Source of the DNA: Aeromicrobium piscarium
GTDB taxonomy: Bacteria > Actinomycetota > Actinomycetes > Propionibacteriales > Nocardioidaceae
Length of the DNA: 64,000 bases
Assembly: GCF_007421815.1 (NCBI RefSeq)
Contig: NZ_VLNT01000001.1
Span: forward strand, 232,573-296,572
Direction of reading: 5' to 3'
Positions 16,090 to 23,980 of the stretch are shown one piece after another. Each line of letters starts with the position of its first letter. The first letter of the stretch is position 1. Position numbers and translations under genes: made by a program. The notes under the pieces were generated by a model, which made no database searches, was not told the origin of the DNA, and saw only the letters and a list, made by a program, of their open reading frames with translations.

Positions 16090-16748
16090 TGGATCGCGTG
16101 ATCGAGCTGCGCGGGCTGATCGGCACCGCCACCATCGAGACGATCGTCCTCTCGGCGGTCGGCCTGACGATCGGCGGACTGCTGGGCCTCACGATCGGCA
16201 CGGCACTGTATGTGACGCGCAGGGGCGGCCTGATGGCCAACACCCCGGTCAACGTCGTCCTGAACGTGCTGGTCAACTTCTTCCGCCCCATTCCCTTCAT
16301 CCTGCTGGCGATCGGTCTGCAGGGCCTCGTCCGCGAGCTGTTCGGCACCGGCATCGGCAATACCGCCGCGATGCCGATCGTGGTCTTCGCGGCGACCTTC
16401 GGCATCGCCCGCATCGTCGAACAGAACCTCGTCTCGGTGTCCCCGGGCGTGTTGGAGGCGGCCCGTTCGATGGGGGCGAGTCGGTTGCGGGTGATCTTCA
16501 CGGTCCTGCTGCCCGAGGCCTTCGGGCCGCTGATCCTCGGCTTCACCTTCGCCTTCATCGCGATCGTCGACATGATCGCGGTCGTCGGCGTGATCGGCGC
16601 CGGCGGCCTCGGCAACTTCGCCCTGCAGTACGGCTACCGGCAGTTCAACCCCTGGGTGACCTGGACGGCCATCCTCATCGTCATCGTGATCGTGCAGATC
16701 GGGCAGTTCGCGGGCAATGCCGCCGCCCGCAAGGTGCTGCGTCGCTGA
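16089..16748 (+). CDS. metI: Methionine ABC transporter permease
   Basis: This 219-aa inner-membrane permease has five predicted helices (for example TIVLSAVGLTIGGLLGLTIG and FTFAFIAIVDMIAVVGVIGA) and the coupling loop EAARSMGASRLRVIFTVLLP that contacts MetN. It forms the translocation path for D/L-methionine. The ATG overlaps the metN stop (TGATG), so translation is coupled. Length is normal for MetI. Confidence 0.94.
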   Translation: MDRVIELRGLIGTATIETIVLSAVGLTIGGLLGLTIGTALYVTRRGGLMANTPVNVVLNVLVNFFRPIPFILLAIGLQGLVRELFGTGIGNTAAMPIVVFAATFGIARIVEQNLVSVSPGVLEAARSMGASRLRVIFTVLLPEAFGPLILGFTFAFIAIVDMIAVVGVIGAGGLGNFALQYGYRQFNPWVTWTAILIVIVIVQIGQFAGNAAARKVLRR

Positions 16749-16779
16749 GTGTCCCGGCGGGCCCGGTTGACGTGGTTCA

Positions 16780-17166
16780 ATGGCGCACGTGAACGAGCCG
16801 ATCCCTGCCCAGCCGGACATGCCGCAGATCTCCATCGGCGATATCGGTGTATCGCCACAGAGCGTCTTCCTGCCCACCGGCGCCTTCCCGATCGCGGGCA
16901 CCACGTGGCAGATCGCCGACTACTCACGCAGCGAGGAGAGAATCCCGGCGTGGGCGATCGTCTGCGCCATCGTCTTCTTCCTGTTCTGCCTGCTGGGGCT
17001 GTTGTTCCTCCTCGTCAAGGAACGCACGACGACCGGCTATGTCCAGGTCACGGTCTCGGGGCCCGGGTTCGCGCACACCGCCACGATCCCGGCCGGCTCG
17101 CCGCAGACCGCGCCGATGGTGACCCAGCAGGTCAACTGGGCGAGAGGGCTGGCCGCGCGGACCTGA
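16780..17166 (+). CDS. Single-pass membrane protein of unknown function
   Basis: This 128-aa protein has an N-terminal Pro-rich soluble part of about 60 residues, one long membrane helix (IPAWAIVCAIVFFLFCLLGLLFLLV, cited only by ends and core here) at about 58-80, and a C-terminal beta-rich stretch TTGYVQVTVSGPGFAHTATI. The pattern resembles small actinobacterial membrane proteins with a conserved YVQVTVSG segment; I do not know a function. A GTG at 16789, 7 nt after TTCAAT, is an alternative leaderless start. It is 31 nt after metI but unlikely to be part of the importer. Confidence 0.7.
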   Translation: MAHVNEPIPAQPDMPQISIGDIGVSPQSVFLPTGAFPIAGTTWQIADYSRSEERIPAWAIVCAIVFFLFCLLGLLFLLVKERTTTGYVQVTVSGPGFAHTATIPAGSPQTAPMVTQQVNWARGLAART

Positions 17167-17219
17167 TCGGTGCCATAGCGCGGAGTGACGACCCCCTCTA
17201 CCCGGGGGTAACTTGTTGT

Positions 17220-17225
17220 TACACT
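17220..17225 (+). promoter_or_regulatory. -10 box TACACT, leaderless promoter
   Basis: TACACT ends 7 nt before the ATG at 17233 of the acyl-CoA synthetase gene. Confidence 0.6.
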
Positions 17226-17232
17226 CCCAGGC

Positions 17233-18825
17233 ATGAACGATCTGGCCTACACGGCGAAGGTGGCTCACCGCATCGGCCTGCTGGGATTGGGTAATCCGCT
17301 GCGGCTCGCGAGGGCCGGCATGCATCTGGTCAAGTGGGGGCCGGCACTACCGTCCGGCCTGAACGCGGCCGCCGCCCGGTTCCCTGAGCAGACCGCGATC
17401 ATCGACGACGCGGGGGAGATCACGTACCGCGACCTCGTCGCCGAGGTCAACCGCGTGACCGCCGCGCTCAAGGAGCGTGGCCTCCAGCCGGGCGACTCCA
17501 TCGCGATCCTGTCGCGCAACCACCGGTGGATGGTCATCGCACTCGTGGCGATCATGCAGCTCGGTGGGCGCATCCTGTTGCTGAATACGATGGCCAGCCG
17601 CTCCCAGCTCACCGACCTCGCCGAGCGCGAGGGGGCCGAGCTGATGATCGTCGACCAGGAGTTCCTCGAGGTCCTCGCCGACGTGCCGCGCGAGAAGATC
17701 GTCCTCGGCTGGGCCGATGCCGACGCCCCCGAGGATCTCACCACGCTGAGCGACCTCGCCGACGGCCAGCCGGCCGACGGTCACCGCAAGCCCGCCAAGC
17801 ACGGCCAGATCGTCATCTTCACCTCGGGCACCACTGGCCTGCCCAAGGGCGCCCGGCGCGAGGAGCCCAAGGACCTCAAGCCGCTGCTCGCCTTCTTCGG
17901 CTCCATCCCGTATCGCGCGAACTCCACTGTGGTGGTCGCGGCGCCGCTGTTCCACTCGTGGGGACTGTTGAACTTCAGCTTCGGGCTGACCACCGCGCCC
18001 ACCTACGTCCTGCGACGCAAGTTCGTGCCTGAACGGGTCATCGAGGACATCGACCGTTACCGCGCGAAGGTGCTCGTCGTGGTCCCGCTCATGATGCAGC
18101 GGATGGTCGACGCCGACCCGGACGTCATCGCGCGCACCGACGTATCCAGCCTCGAGATCACCGCCACCAGCGGCAGTGCGCTCGCCGGCGACCTCGCCCT
18201 GCACTTCATGGACACCTTCACCGACTCGATCTACAACTTCTACGGCGCCACTGAGACCGGCTGGGTCACCATCGCCTCGCCGAAAGACCTGCGCACTGCC
18301 CCGGGAACCGCCGGCAGCATCCCGTGGCGCACCACCGTCAAGATCCTCGACTCCGACGGCCGCGAGGTGCCACAAGGGGAGACCGGGGTCATCCACGTCG
18401 GCAACGACATGCCCTTCGGCGGCTATACCGACGGGAACACCAAGACCTTCGCCGACGGGCTCATGAACACCGGCGACCTCGGCTACTTCGACGAGAACGA
18501 GCTGCTCTTCGTCGCCGGACGCGACGACGACATGATCATCTCCGGTGGCGAGAACGTCTTCCCCCGCGAGCTCGAGGACGCCCTCATCGAGCATGAGGCC
18601 GTGCGCGATGTCGTCGTCACCGGCGTCGACGACGAGAAGTGGGGTCAGCGGCTCGCCGCCTTCGTCGTCCTACACGACGGCTCGGAGGCCTCGGAGCCGG
18701 ACCTGGTCGAGTACGCGCGGGCGCAGGTCGCCAAGTTCGCGGTGCCCAAGAACGTGGTCTTCCTCGACGAGCTGCCTCGCAACCCCACCGGCAAGGTCAT
18801 GAAGCGCGAGCTGCCGAGGATCTAG
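17233..18825 (+). CDS. Acyl-CoA synthetase (AMP-forming, FadD-like)
   Basis: This 530-aa ANL-superfamily enzyme should activate a fatty or carboxylic acid with ATP to acyl-AMP and then acyl-CoA. The P-loop is IVIFTSGTTGLPKGARRE (about 195-212), the A5 motif NFYGATETGW, A7/A8 GDLGYFDENELLFVAGRDDD with IISGGENVFPRELE, and the adenylation lysine sits in PRNPTGKVMKREL near the end. An N-terminal hydrophobic segment (LGLGNPLRLARAGMHLVKWG) suggests membrane association, typical of the FadD2/FadD12-like group. The fatty-acid chain length cannot be read from the sequence. Single gene with a leaderless promoter. Confidence 0.9.
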   Translation: MNDLAYTAKVAHRIGLLGLGNPLRLARAGMHLVKWGPALPSGLNAAAARFPEQTAIIDDAGEITYRDLVAEVNRVTAALKERGLQPGDSIAILSRNHRWMVIALVAIMQLGGRILLLNTMASRSQLTDLAEREGAELMIVDQEFLEVLADVPREKIVLGWADADAPEDLTTLSDLADGQPADGHRKPAKHGQIVIFTSGTTGLPKGARREEPKDLKPLLAFFGSIPYRANSTVVVAAPLFHSWGLLNFSFGLTTAPTYVLRRKFVPERVIEDIDRYRAKVLVVVPLMMQRMVDADPDVIARTDVSSLEITATSGSALAGDLALHFMDTFTDSIYNFYGATETGWVTIASPKDLRTAPGTAGSIPWRTTVKILDSDGREVPQGETGVIHVGNDMPFGGYTDGNTKTFADGLMNTGDLGYFDENELLFVAGRDDDMIISGGENVFPRELEDALIEHEAVRDVVVTGVDDEKWGQRLAAFVVLHDGSEASEPDLVEYARAQVAKFAVPKNVVFLDELPRNPTGKVMKRELPRI

Positions 18826-18866
18826 CGTCACGGGTGAGCCTGCGTGCACGCGCCCGGGCGTGTCGA

Positions 18867-18872
18867 TACGGT
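18867..18872 (+). promoter_or_regulatory. -10 box TACGGT, leaderless promoter
   Basis: TACGGT ends 6 nt before the GTG at 18879 and fixes that start codon. Confidence 0.55.
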
Positions 18873-18878
18873 GTCTGC

Positions 18879-19331
18879 GTGGTGATCCGAGCGCTCGTCG
18901 ACACGTTGCTCGCGCGCCGGCAACGCCGCACGCGCGCCGCCGGGGGGCTCCGTGTCGAGTACGCGCCGCGCCGCGACGGCCGCCCGGACCCGGGCGAGAT
19001 CGTATGGACCTGGGTGCCCTATGAGGACGATCCCACCCAGGGCAAGGACCGTCCCGTGCTCATCATCGGCCGCGACGGGGCCGACCGGCTCTACGGCCTC
19101 CAGCTCACCTCCAAGGACCACGACCGCGATGCGGCCCAGGAGGCCCGCGCGGGACGGCTCTGGGTCGACATCGGAGCCGGGGACTGGGACCGGGAGCGCC
19201 GCCCCAGCGAGGTCCGGATCAATCGGCTCCTCGAGATCGATCCTCGTTCGGTCCGGCGCGAGGGCGCCGTCCTCGATCGGGCACGCTTCGACACCGTGAT
19301 CGCCGCCGCGCGACCTTATCTGCGGACATGA
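18879..19331 (+). CDS. PemK/MazF-like protein without adjacent antitoxin
   Basis: This 150-aa protein has the PemK/MazF fold pattern: GEIVWTWVPYEDDPTQGKDR at the first strands, RPVLIIGRDG, YGLQLTSKDHD and a C-terminal ARFDTVIAAARPYL. MazF/PemK toxins are ribosome-independent endoribonucleases. No antitoxin-sized gene lies next to it and the N-terminus is longer and more basic than in toxins, so it is more likely one of the solitary chromosomal PemK-like proteins of actinobacteria. The catalytic Arg/Ser/Thr set of MazF is not obvious. Its stop overlaps a repeat element in ATGA form. Confidence 0.75.
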   Translation: MVIRALVDTLLARRQRRTRAAGGLRVEYAPRRDGRPDPGEIVWTWVPYEDDPTQGKDRPVLIIGRDGADRLYGLQLTSKDHDRDAAQEARAGRLWVDIGAGDWDRERRPSEVRINRLLEIDPRSVRREGAVLDRARFDTVIAAARPYLRT

Positions 19332-19379
19332 GCGAGCGAGCATGAGCGAGCGCCAGCGAGTGAACGGTCGAGGTGTATG
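19328..19379 (+). repeat. Short variant of the ATGA-ATGA coupling element
   Basis: The stop of the PemK-like gene overlaps ATGAGCGAGCGA (mini-ORF MSERA, 5 codons), which is followed by a second ATGAGCGAGCGC opening a 12-codon frame (MSERQRVNGRGV). Its TGA at 19378-19380 overlaps the ATG of the next gene. It keeps the overlap design of the 81-nt elements but lacks their middle part. Confidence 0.65.
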
Positions 19380-20387
19380 AGCGTCATCGACACCGTCGAC
19401 CGGTTTCAACGCCGGCATCGCGTCCTCGGCTTCCCCCTGGCCGTGATCTACAAGTTCTTCGACGACCAGGGGCCGTATCTCGCGGCGATCATCACCTACT
19501 ACGCCTTCATCGCGATCTTCCCGGTGCTGCTCATCGCCACCTCGGTCCTCGGATTCTTCCTGCAGAACGACCCGGATCTGCAGCAGCAGCTACTCGACAC
19601 CGTGCTGGCGCAGTTCCCCATCGTCGGTGACCAGCTCGGCCGCCCGGACGGCTTCTCGGGGAGCACCTCGGCGATCGTGGTGGGTGTGCTCGCGGCCACC
19701 TACGGCGCCATGGGTCTCGGCCTGTCGGTGCAGAATGCCGGCAATGTCGCCTGGGCCGTGCCGCGCAACTCGCGCCCCAATCCGATCCTCCTGCGCCTGC
19801 GCTCCCTCATCATCATGGCGATCGCCGGCTTCGGGATCCTGATGGTCGCGATCGGGACGTCTCTTCTGCAGGATCCCTCCGCCATCGGGCTGAGCTCCGT
19901 ACCGGACTTGGGGATCCTCATCCGCTTGATCGGCTTCATCATGACCGGGGCGATGTTCATCGCGCTGTTCCTGCTCATCAGCCTCGGCCGCGCGACCTTC
20001 GGATCCGTGTTGCCCGGGGCCGTCTTCTGCGCGCTGTCCTGGCAGGGGCTGCAATACGGCGGCGACGTCTATGTCCGGCACATCATCGTCCGGGCGAGCG
20101 CGATGAACCAGACCTTCGCGCTCGTGCTCGGGCTCATCGCCTTCCTGTTCATCGCCGCGCTGATCGTCATCATCGGGCTGGAGATCAACGTCGTCCTGCG
20201 CCGGCGGCTCTATCCGCGCGCCCTGTTGACGCCGTTCACGGACAATGTCCGGCTCGGGCCGGGCGACATCCGCGCCTATACGAGCTATGCGCGGATGCAG
20301 CGGCACAAGGGCTTCGAGACCATCAACGTGGAGTTCTCGCCAGAGGAGGAGCCCGCGCAGGGCTCGGAAGGGGAGTCCTCCCACTAG
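19377..20387 (+). CDS. YihY/BrkB family membrane protein
   Basis: This 336-aa polytopic protein has six predicted helices. It starts with FDDQGPYLAAIITYYAFIAI, the family signature, followed by FPVLLIATSVLGFFL, and its C-terminal helix segment is FIAALIVIIGLEINVVLRRR. A charged cytoplasmic tail of about 60 residues follows. The YihY/UPF0761 family was once thought to be RNase BN; its true function is unknown. The ATG overlaps the stop of an upstream mini-ORF, suggesting coupled translation with the PemK-like gene. Confidence 0.88.
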   Translation: MSVIDTVDRFQRRHRVLGFPLAVIYKFFDDQGPYLAAIITYYAFIAIFPVLLIATSVLGFFLQNDPDLQQQLLDTVLAQFPIVGDQLGRPDGFSGSTSAIVVGVLAATYGAMGLGLSVQNAGNVAWAVPRNSRPNPILLRLRSLIIMAIAGFGILMVAIGTSLLQDPSAIGLSSVPDLGILIRLIGFIMTGAMFIALFLLISLGRATFGSVLPGAVFCALSWQGLQYGGDVYVRHIIVRASAMNQTFALVLGLIAFLFIAALIVIIGLEINVVLRRRLYPRALLTPFTDNVRLGPGDIRAYTSYARMQRHKGFETINVEFSPEEEPAQGSEGESSH

Positions 20388-20390
20388 ACT
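20385..20390 (+). promoter_or_regulatory. -10 box TAGACT for the cspB-like gene
   Basis: TAGACT overlaps the stop codon of the YihY gene and gives a short leader of about 35 nt ending in AAGGACGAGAAGGT before the ATG at 20430. Confidence 0.45.
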
Positions 20391-20429
20391 GGAGATTCCT
20401 GGCCCGACACGAACGAAGGACGAGAAGGT

Positions 20430-20822
20430 ATGCCGACCGGCAAGGTGAAGTGGTACGACGCCGACAAGGGATTCGGCTTCCTCAGCCGCGACGGCGGCGA
20501 GGACGTCTACGTACGTGCCGACGCGCTTCCCGAGGGCGTGGAGTCGCTCAAGTCCGGCACGCGCGTCGAGTTCGGCATCGTCCAGGGCCGTCGCGGCGAT
20601 CAGGCCCTCCAGGTGCGGCTGCTGGACCCGGTGACCTCGGTACGCCGGTCGCAGGCGCAGGCCCGGCGCAAGCCGCCGGAGGACATGGTCGTCATCGTCG
20701 AGGACCTCATCGGTCTGCTCGACAGCCTGGGCGAGGGGTACCGGCACAATCGCCACCCCGAGGGCAAGCAGGCCAAGGTCACCGCGCAGCTACTGCGACG
20801 CCTCGCCGACGAACTCGACTGA
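20430..20822 (+). CDS. Cold-shock domain protein with C-terminal extension (CspB-like)
   Basis: This 130-aa protein has a cold-shock domain at residues 1-65 with KGFGFLSRDGGEDVYV (RNP1/RNP2; the second aromatic motif is VYV instead of VFVH) and a helical extension (about 80-130, PPEDMVVIVEDLIGLLDSLG) not found in CspA. This two-part form matches actinobacterial CspB (Rv0871-type). It is expected to bind single-stranded RNA. Followed 42 nt later by the DUF3027 gene, a conserved pairing. Confidence 0.88.
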   Translation: MPTGKVKWYDADKGFGFLSRDGGEDVYVRADALPEGVESLKSGTRVEFGIVQGRRGDQALQVRLLDPVTSVRRSQAQARRKPPEDMVVIVEDLIGLLDSLGEGYRHNRHPEGKQAKVTAQLLRRLADELD

Positions 20823-20864
20823 CCCGCCCTGGAGTCTGAGCCCTCCATCAGGAAGAATTGAACG

Positions 20865-21596
20865 GTGAGCATCTCGACGAGCGATATCGCGCGCACCGCC
20901 CTGGACGAGTCGGTCGACGACGGCTCGGTAGGGGACCATCTCGGCGCGACCGACGAGGCGACCGGACTGCTCACGGAGCGCTTCGCGTGCACCCTCCCGG
21001 GCTACATCGGGTGGTACTGGGCCGTCAGCCTCTCGACGGTGCCGGACTCGTCCCCGACGGTCAACGACATCGTGCTGCTGCCCGGTGACGACGCGATAGT
21101 GGCCCCGGCCTGGACCCCTTACCGCGACCGGATCCAGCCCGGTGACCTGAGCCCCGGCGATGTCCTGCCCCCGGAGGAGGACGACATCCGTCTCGCCCCG
21201 GCCTGGTTCGTCGGCGATGGCGACGGCGAGGGCGTGGTCGATCGACACTTCGCCCGCGAGATCGGGCTGGGTCGCGAGTGGGTGCTGTCGTTGGAGGGCC
21301 GCGAGGAGGCCGCCGACCGCTGGTACGGCGGCGAGCACGGTCCGGACACCCCCATGGCCGAGCAGGCACCGGGTCGTTGCGGCAGCTGCGGCTTCCTCAT
21401 CAGCCTGAGTGGCGACCTGGCCGATCGCTTCGGTGTCTGCGGCAATGGCACGGCCAATGCCGACGGGCGCGTCGTGGCGTTGACGCACGGCTGCGGTGCC
21501 CACTCCGGATCGCGACCCAAGCGATCGACGTCCGCGACCGCGCTGCCCGACCCGGTCGTCGACACCATCAAGGTCGACGAGCTCGAGGGCTTCTAA
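20865..21596 (+). CDS. DUF3027 family protein
   Basis: This 243-aa protein has the conserved block TLPGYIGWYWAVSLSTVP, VNDIVLLPGDDAIVAPAWTP and YRDRIQPGDLSPGDVLPP, and then a Cys-rich C-terminal part (GRCGSCGFLISLSGD, FGVCGNGTANADGR, THGCGAHSG) that looks like a metal-binding or zinc-ribbon segment. The function of DUF3027 is unknown. The GTG start has the same phase as the family N-terminus. It regularly follows cspB in actinobacteria, so a role linked to RNA or translation is possible. Confidence 0.85.
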   Translation: MSISTSDIARTALDESVDDGSVGDHLGATDEATGLLTERFACTLPGYIGWYWAVSLSTVPDSSPTVNDIVLLPGDDAIVAPAWTPYRDRIQPGDLSPGDVLPPEEDDIRLAPAWFVGDGDGEGVVDRHFAREIGLGREWVLSLEGREEAADRWYGGEHGPDTPMAEQAPGRCGSCGFLISLSGDLADRFGVCGNGTANADGRVVALTHGCGAHSGSRPKRSTSATALPDPVVDTIKVDELEGF

Positions 21597-21606
21597 GCCA
21601 CGCCCC

Positions 21607-21690
21607 CGGTGAGTGACGCACCTCTGCACGATTCGGGCGGTGGGCTACGCACCTCTCAGCTCGCCCGAGACGTGCGTAAGTCACCGCCCC
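21607..21690. repeat. GGCGGTGACNTACGCACCTCTC repeat (family B), copy 1
   Basis: Two direct copies (GGTGAGTGACGCACCTCTGC at about 21608 and GGCGGTGGGCTACGCACCTC at about 21636) and one inverted copy (GAGACGTGCGTAAGTCACCG at 21667-21686) lie between DUF3027 and the convergent DUF2530 gene. The second family-B locus at 46281-46363 has the same order of copies. Confidence 0.75.
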
Positions 21691-21732
21691 TCGGTCGACC
21701 CGATGGCGACCCCGAGCACGTCTCCGCGGCGG

Positions 21733-22095
21733 TCACTTGCGGCGGCGGCCTCCGGCAGGCGGACGCTGACGAGCCGCGGCGAGCGCGTTGCGCCGACGGC
21801 GGCAGTACTCGATGCCGATCAGTCCGAGTCCGAATCCGGCGAGCGCCGCCCAGAGCCACCACTGCGTGCCATTCTCGCGCAGCGTGCCCCAGAACGGGAT
21901 GAGGGCGACCGCCGCGACGGCCCACAGGATCGTGCCCACGGTCATCGTCCGGACACCGTCGACGTCCATCGGCTGCACCTCGGCCACCCGGTGCGTCGTC
22001 TTGCCGATCTCGATCTCGGTGATGTCCGGGTGCCCCAGGTTGTGGCGACGGGCGGCACGATCCGTGTCCGGCGCTGGATCACTCTCAGGGCTCAC
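21733..22095 (-). CDS. DUF2530 family membrane protein
   Basis: This 120-aa protein has a soluble N-terminus (THRVAEVQPMDVDGVRTMTV is the family-like segment), two membrane helices (VGTILWAVAAVALIPFWG and WWLWAALAGFGLGLIGIEY) and a basic tail. Function unknown. It starts with GTG. It converges with DUF3027 and diverges from the next gene, with only 26 bp between start codons, so the two share a promoter region. Confidence 0.8.
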   Translation of the reverse strand: MSPESDPAPDTDRAARRHNLGHPDITEIEIGKTTHRVAEVQPMDVDGVRTMTVGTILWAVAAVALIPFWGTLRENGTQWWLWAALAGFGLGLIGIEYCRRRRNALAAARQRPPAGGRRRK

Positions 22096-22121
22096 ACCCC
22101 CACCCTACCCAGCGGTGGGGG

Positions 22122-23030
22122 ATGATGGACGCGATGAACCCACGTCGTCGCCGGATGCTGATTCCGGGATTGCTGATCGCCCTGCTCGTGGTGGCGGCGA
22201 TCGCCTCGTTCACCGGTCGCGCGGAAGGCGCGGAGGAGCGGCCTGTCAGCCGGATGAGCGATCCGCGGATCACGGAGTCCAGCGGACTGGCGGTGAGCCG
22301 CGCGCACGACGACCTCGCCTACACCATCAACGACTCGGGTCACGACCCCGTCGTCTACGCGGTGCGGATCAGCACCGGCGAGACCGTCGGCGTCACCCGT
22401 CTCGACGCGCACATGACCGACCCGGAGGCGCTCGCGCTCCACGACGGCACACTCTGGGTCGCCGATACCGGCGACAACGCCGCCGTACGCGACGAGATCG
22501 CGCTCCTGGCGCTGCCGGAGCCGGGACCAGGCGATCGGTCGGTGACTCCCGACCGCTATCGCGTCACACTCGACAGCCCCGCCGATATCGAGGCACTGCT
22601 GGTCGATGGCGCGGGAGTGCCGCACCTGGTCACCAAGGTCATCGGGTCAGGCGCCGTCTATCGACTCGACGATCTCTCCACGGAGAGCCCGGTGGCAGCC
22701 GCACGTCTCGACATCACAGCGCCGCCTCTGGTCACCGATGCCGCGTTCGCCCCCGACGGCTCTTCCGTCGTGCTGCTGACCTATCTGGGCGTGCACGTCC
22801 TCGACGCCGATTCCTGGCGGACGCGGGCGACCCTGCCGCTCCCTCCGCTCGAACAGGCCGAGACCATCGCCTACACCGACCCGTTCCATGTGCTGGTGGG
22901 CAGCGAGGGCGAGAACAGCCCGCTGTACCGGGTGGTTCTCCCCGCGGTCGCGTCCCGGGAACTGGCCGCCGTACCCGGACTCGGGCTCCTGGTCCTGCTG
23001 GTCGCGAGGCTCAGCGACCAGATGCGGTGA
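22122..23030 (+). CDS. Secreted or membrane-anchored beta-propeller-like protein
   Basis: This 302-aa protein has a basic start (MNPRRRRM) and signal-anchor (LIPGLLIALLVVAAIASF). Repeating segments follow of the type seen in propeller proteins: SSGLAVSRAHDDLAYTINDS, DPEALALHDGTLWVADTGDN, IEALLVDGAGVPHLVTKV, VTDAAFAPDGSSVVLLTYLG. The pattern WVADTGDN is typical of calcium-binding propeller sheets. No enzyme activity can be named. Three ATGs (22122, 22125, 22134) are possible starts; the third removes only four residues. The stop overlaps the next gene (GTGA). Confidence 0.72.
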   Translation: MMDAMNPRRRRMLIPGLLIALLVVAAIASFTGRAEGAEERPVSRMSDPRITESSGLAVSRAHDDLAYTINDSGHDPVVYAVRISTGETVGVTRLDAHMTDPEALALHDGTLWVADTGDNAAVRDEIALLALPEPGPGDRSVTPDRYRVTLDSPADIEALLVDGAGVPHLVTKVIGSGAVYRLDDLSTESPVAAARLDITAPPLVTDAAFAPDGSSVVLLTYLGVHVLDADSWRTRATLPLPPLEQAETIAYTDPFHVLVGSEGENSPLYRVVLPAVASRELAAVPGLGLLVLLVARLSDQMR

Positions 23031-23935
23031 ATCCCTACCTCGCCGTGCTGCTGGCGGCGGTGTGCTTCGGTACGACAGGAACCGCCTTGGCGCTCGGGCC
23101 CGACGATGCGACCTCCTTCTCCGCGGGTGTGGCCCGGGTGGTCCTCGGCGGTGGCGTACTCGGAATCGTGGCATGGGCGACCAGCCGCGGGACACGCCTT
23201 CCCCGGTCGCCGCGCTCGAGCGCGCTGATGGTGGTCGGTGCGGCCGGCGTCCTGGCCTACCAGCCGGCCTTCTTCCTCGGAACCACGAGCAACGGCGTCG
23301 CGATCGGCACGGTCGTCGCCCTCGGCAGCGCCCCGGTCATGACTGGAGCACTGGAGTGGCTCCTCACCGCCCGTCCGCCCTCGCCCGTCTGGTTCGCGGC
23401 CACGCTCATCGCCACCGTGGGAGTCGTGCTCCTGTCGGGAGTCCTCGACACCGCCGCCGGAGTCTCCGCGCTCGGGCTCGCGGGATCCCTCGGCGCGGGA
23501 CTGAGCTACGCGGTCTACACCTTGTCGGGCAAGGCGCTCATCGACGGGGGTCTCACACCGCGAGCCTCGATGGGCACCATCTTCGGCGCGGCCGCCGTCC
23601 TCGGGCTGCCGCTGCTGGCCTTCGCCCACACGAGCTGGATCGCCACCGGCGGCGGCGTGGCGACGATCCTCTGGCTCGGGCTCGTGACCACGGTCGTCGC
23701 CTATCTGCTGTTCGGTCATGGTCTCCGGGCGCTGCGGGCGTCGACCGTCTCGACCCTCACACTCGCCGAGCCCCTGACCGCGACCGTGCTCGGCCTCCTG
23801 GTGCTCCGCGAGAAGATGAACCTCTCCGCCGCGCTCGGGCTTGCGGTGATCGCGGTGGGCATCGGCGTGCTCGGCTTCGGCGGACGCGCCGGGGGACGCG
23901 ACGAGCCGACCCCACGGCGAGCCCCGCGCCGGTGA
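23027..23935 (+). CDS. EamA-family (DMT) transporter
   Basis: This 302-aa protein has ten predicted helices in two EamA halves. The first begins NPYLAVLLAAVCFGTTGTAL and the second LGLAGSLGAGLSYAVYTLSG, which is the typical internal duplication of drug/metabolite transporters. The substrate is unknown; amino acids and their analogues are common for this group. The GTG start overlaps the preceding stop by 4 nt, indicating one operon with the propeller-like protein. Confidence 0.85.
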   Translation: MNPYLAVLLAAVCFGTTGTALALGPDDATSFSAGVARVVLGGGVLGIVAWATSRGTRLPRSPRSSALMVVGAAGVLAYQPAFFLGTTSNGVAIGTVVALGSAPVMTGALEWLLTARPPSPVWFAATLIATVGVVLLSGVLDTAAGVSALGLAGSLGAGLSYAVYTLSGKALIDGGLTPRASMGTIFGAAAVLGLPLLAFAHTSWIATGGGVATILWLGLVTTVVAYLLFGHGLRALRASTVSTLTLAEPLTATVLGLLVLREKMNLSAALGLAVIAVGIGVLGFGGRAGGRDEPTPRRAPRR

Positions 23936-23980
23936 CCGGGACAATGGTCCGGTTGTCATCCTTCGCACCATAGGAGAGCC

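Noticed and set aside
21788-23026. 5' extension of the EamA ORF
   Set aside because: It runs antisense to DUF2530 and out of frame through the propeller-like gene; the GTG at 23027 in a GTGA overlap is the sound start.
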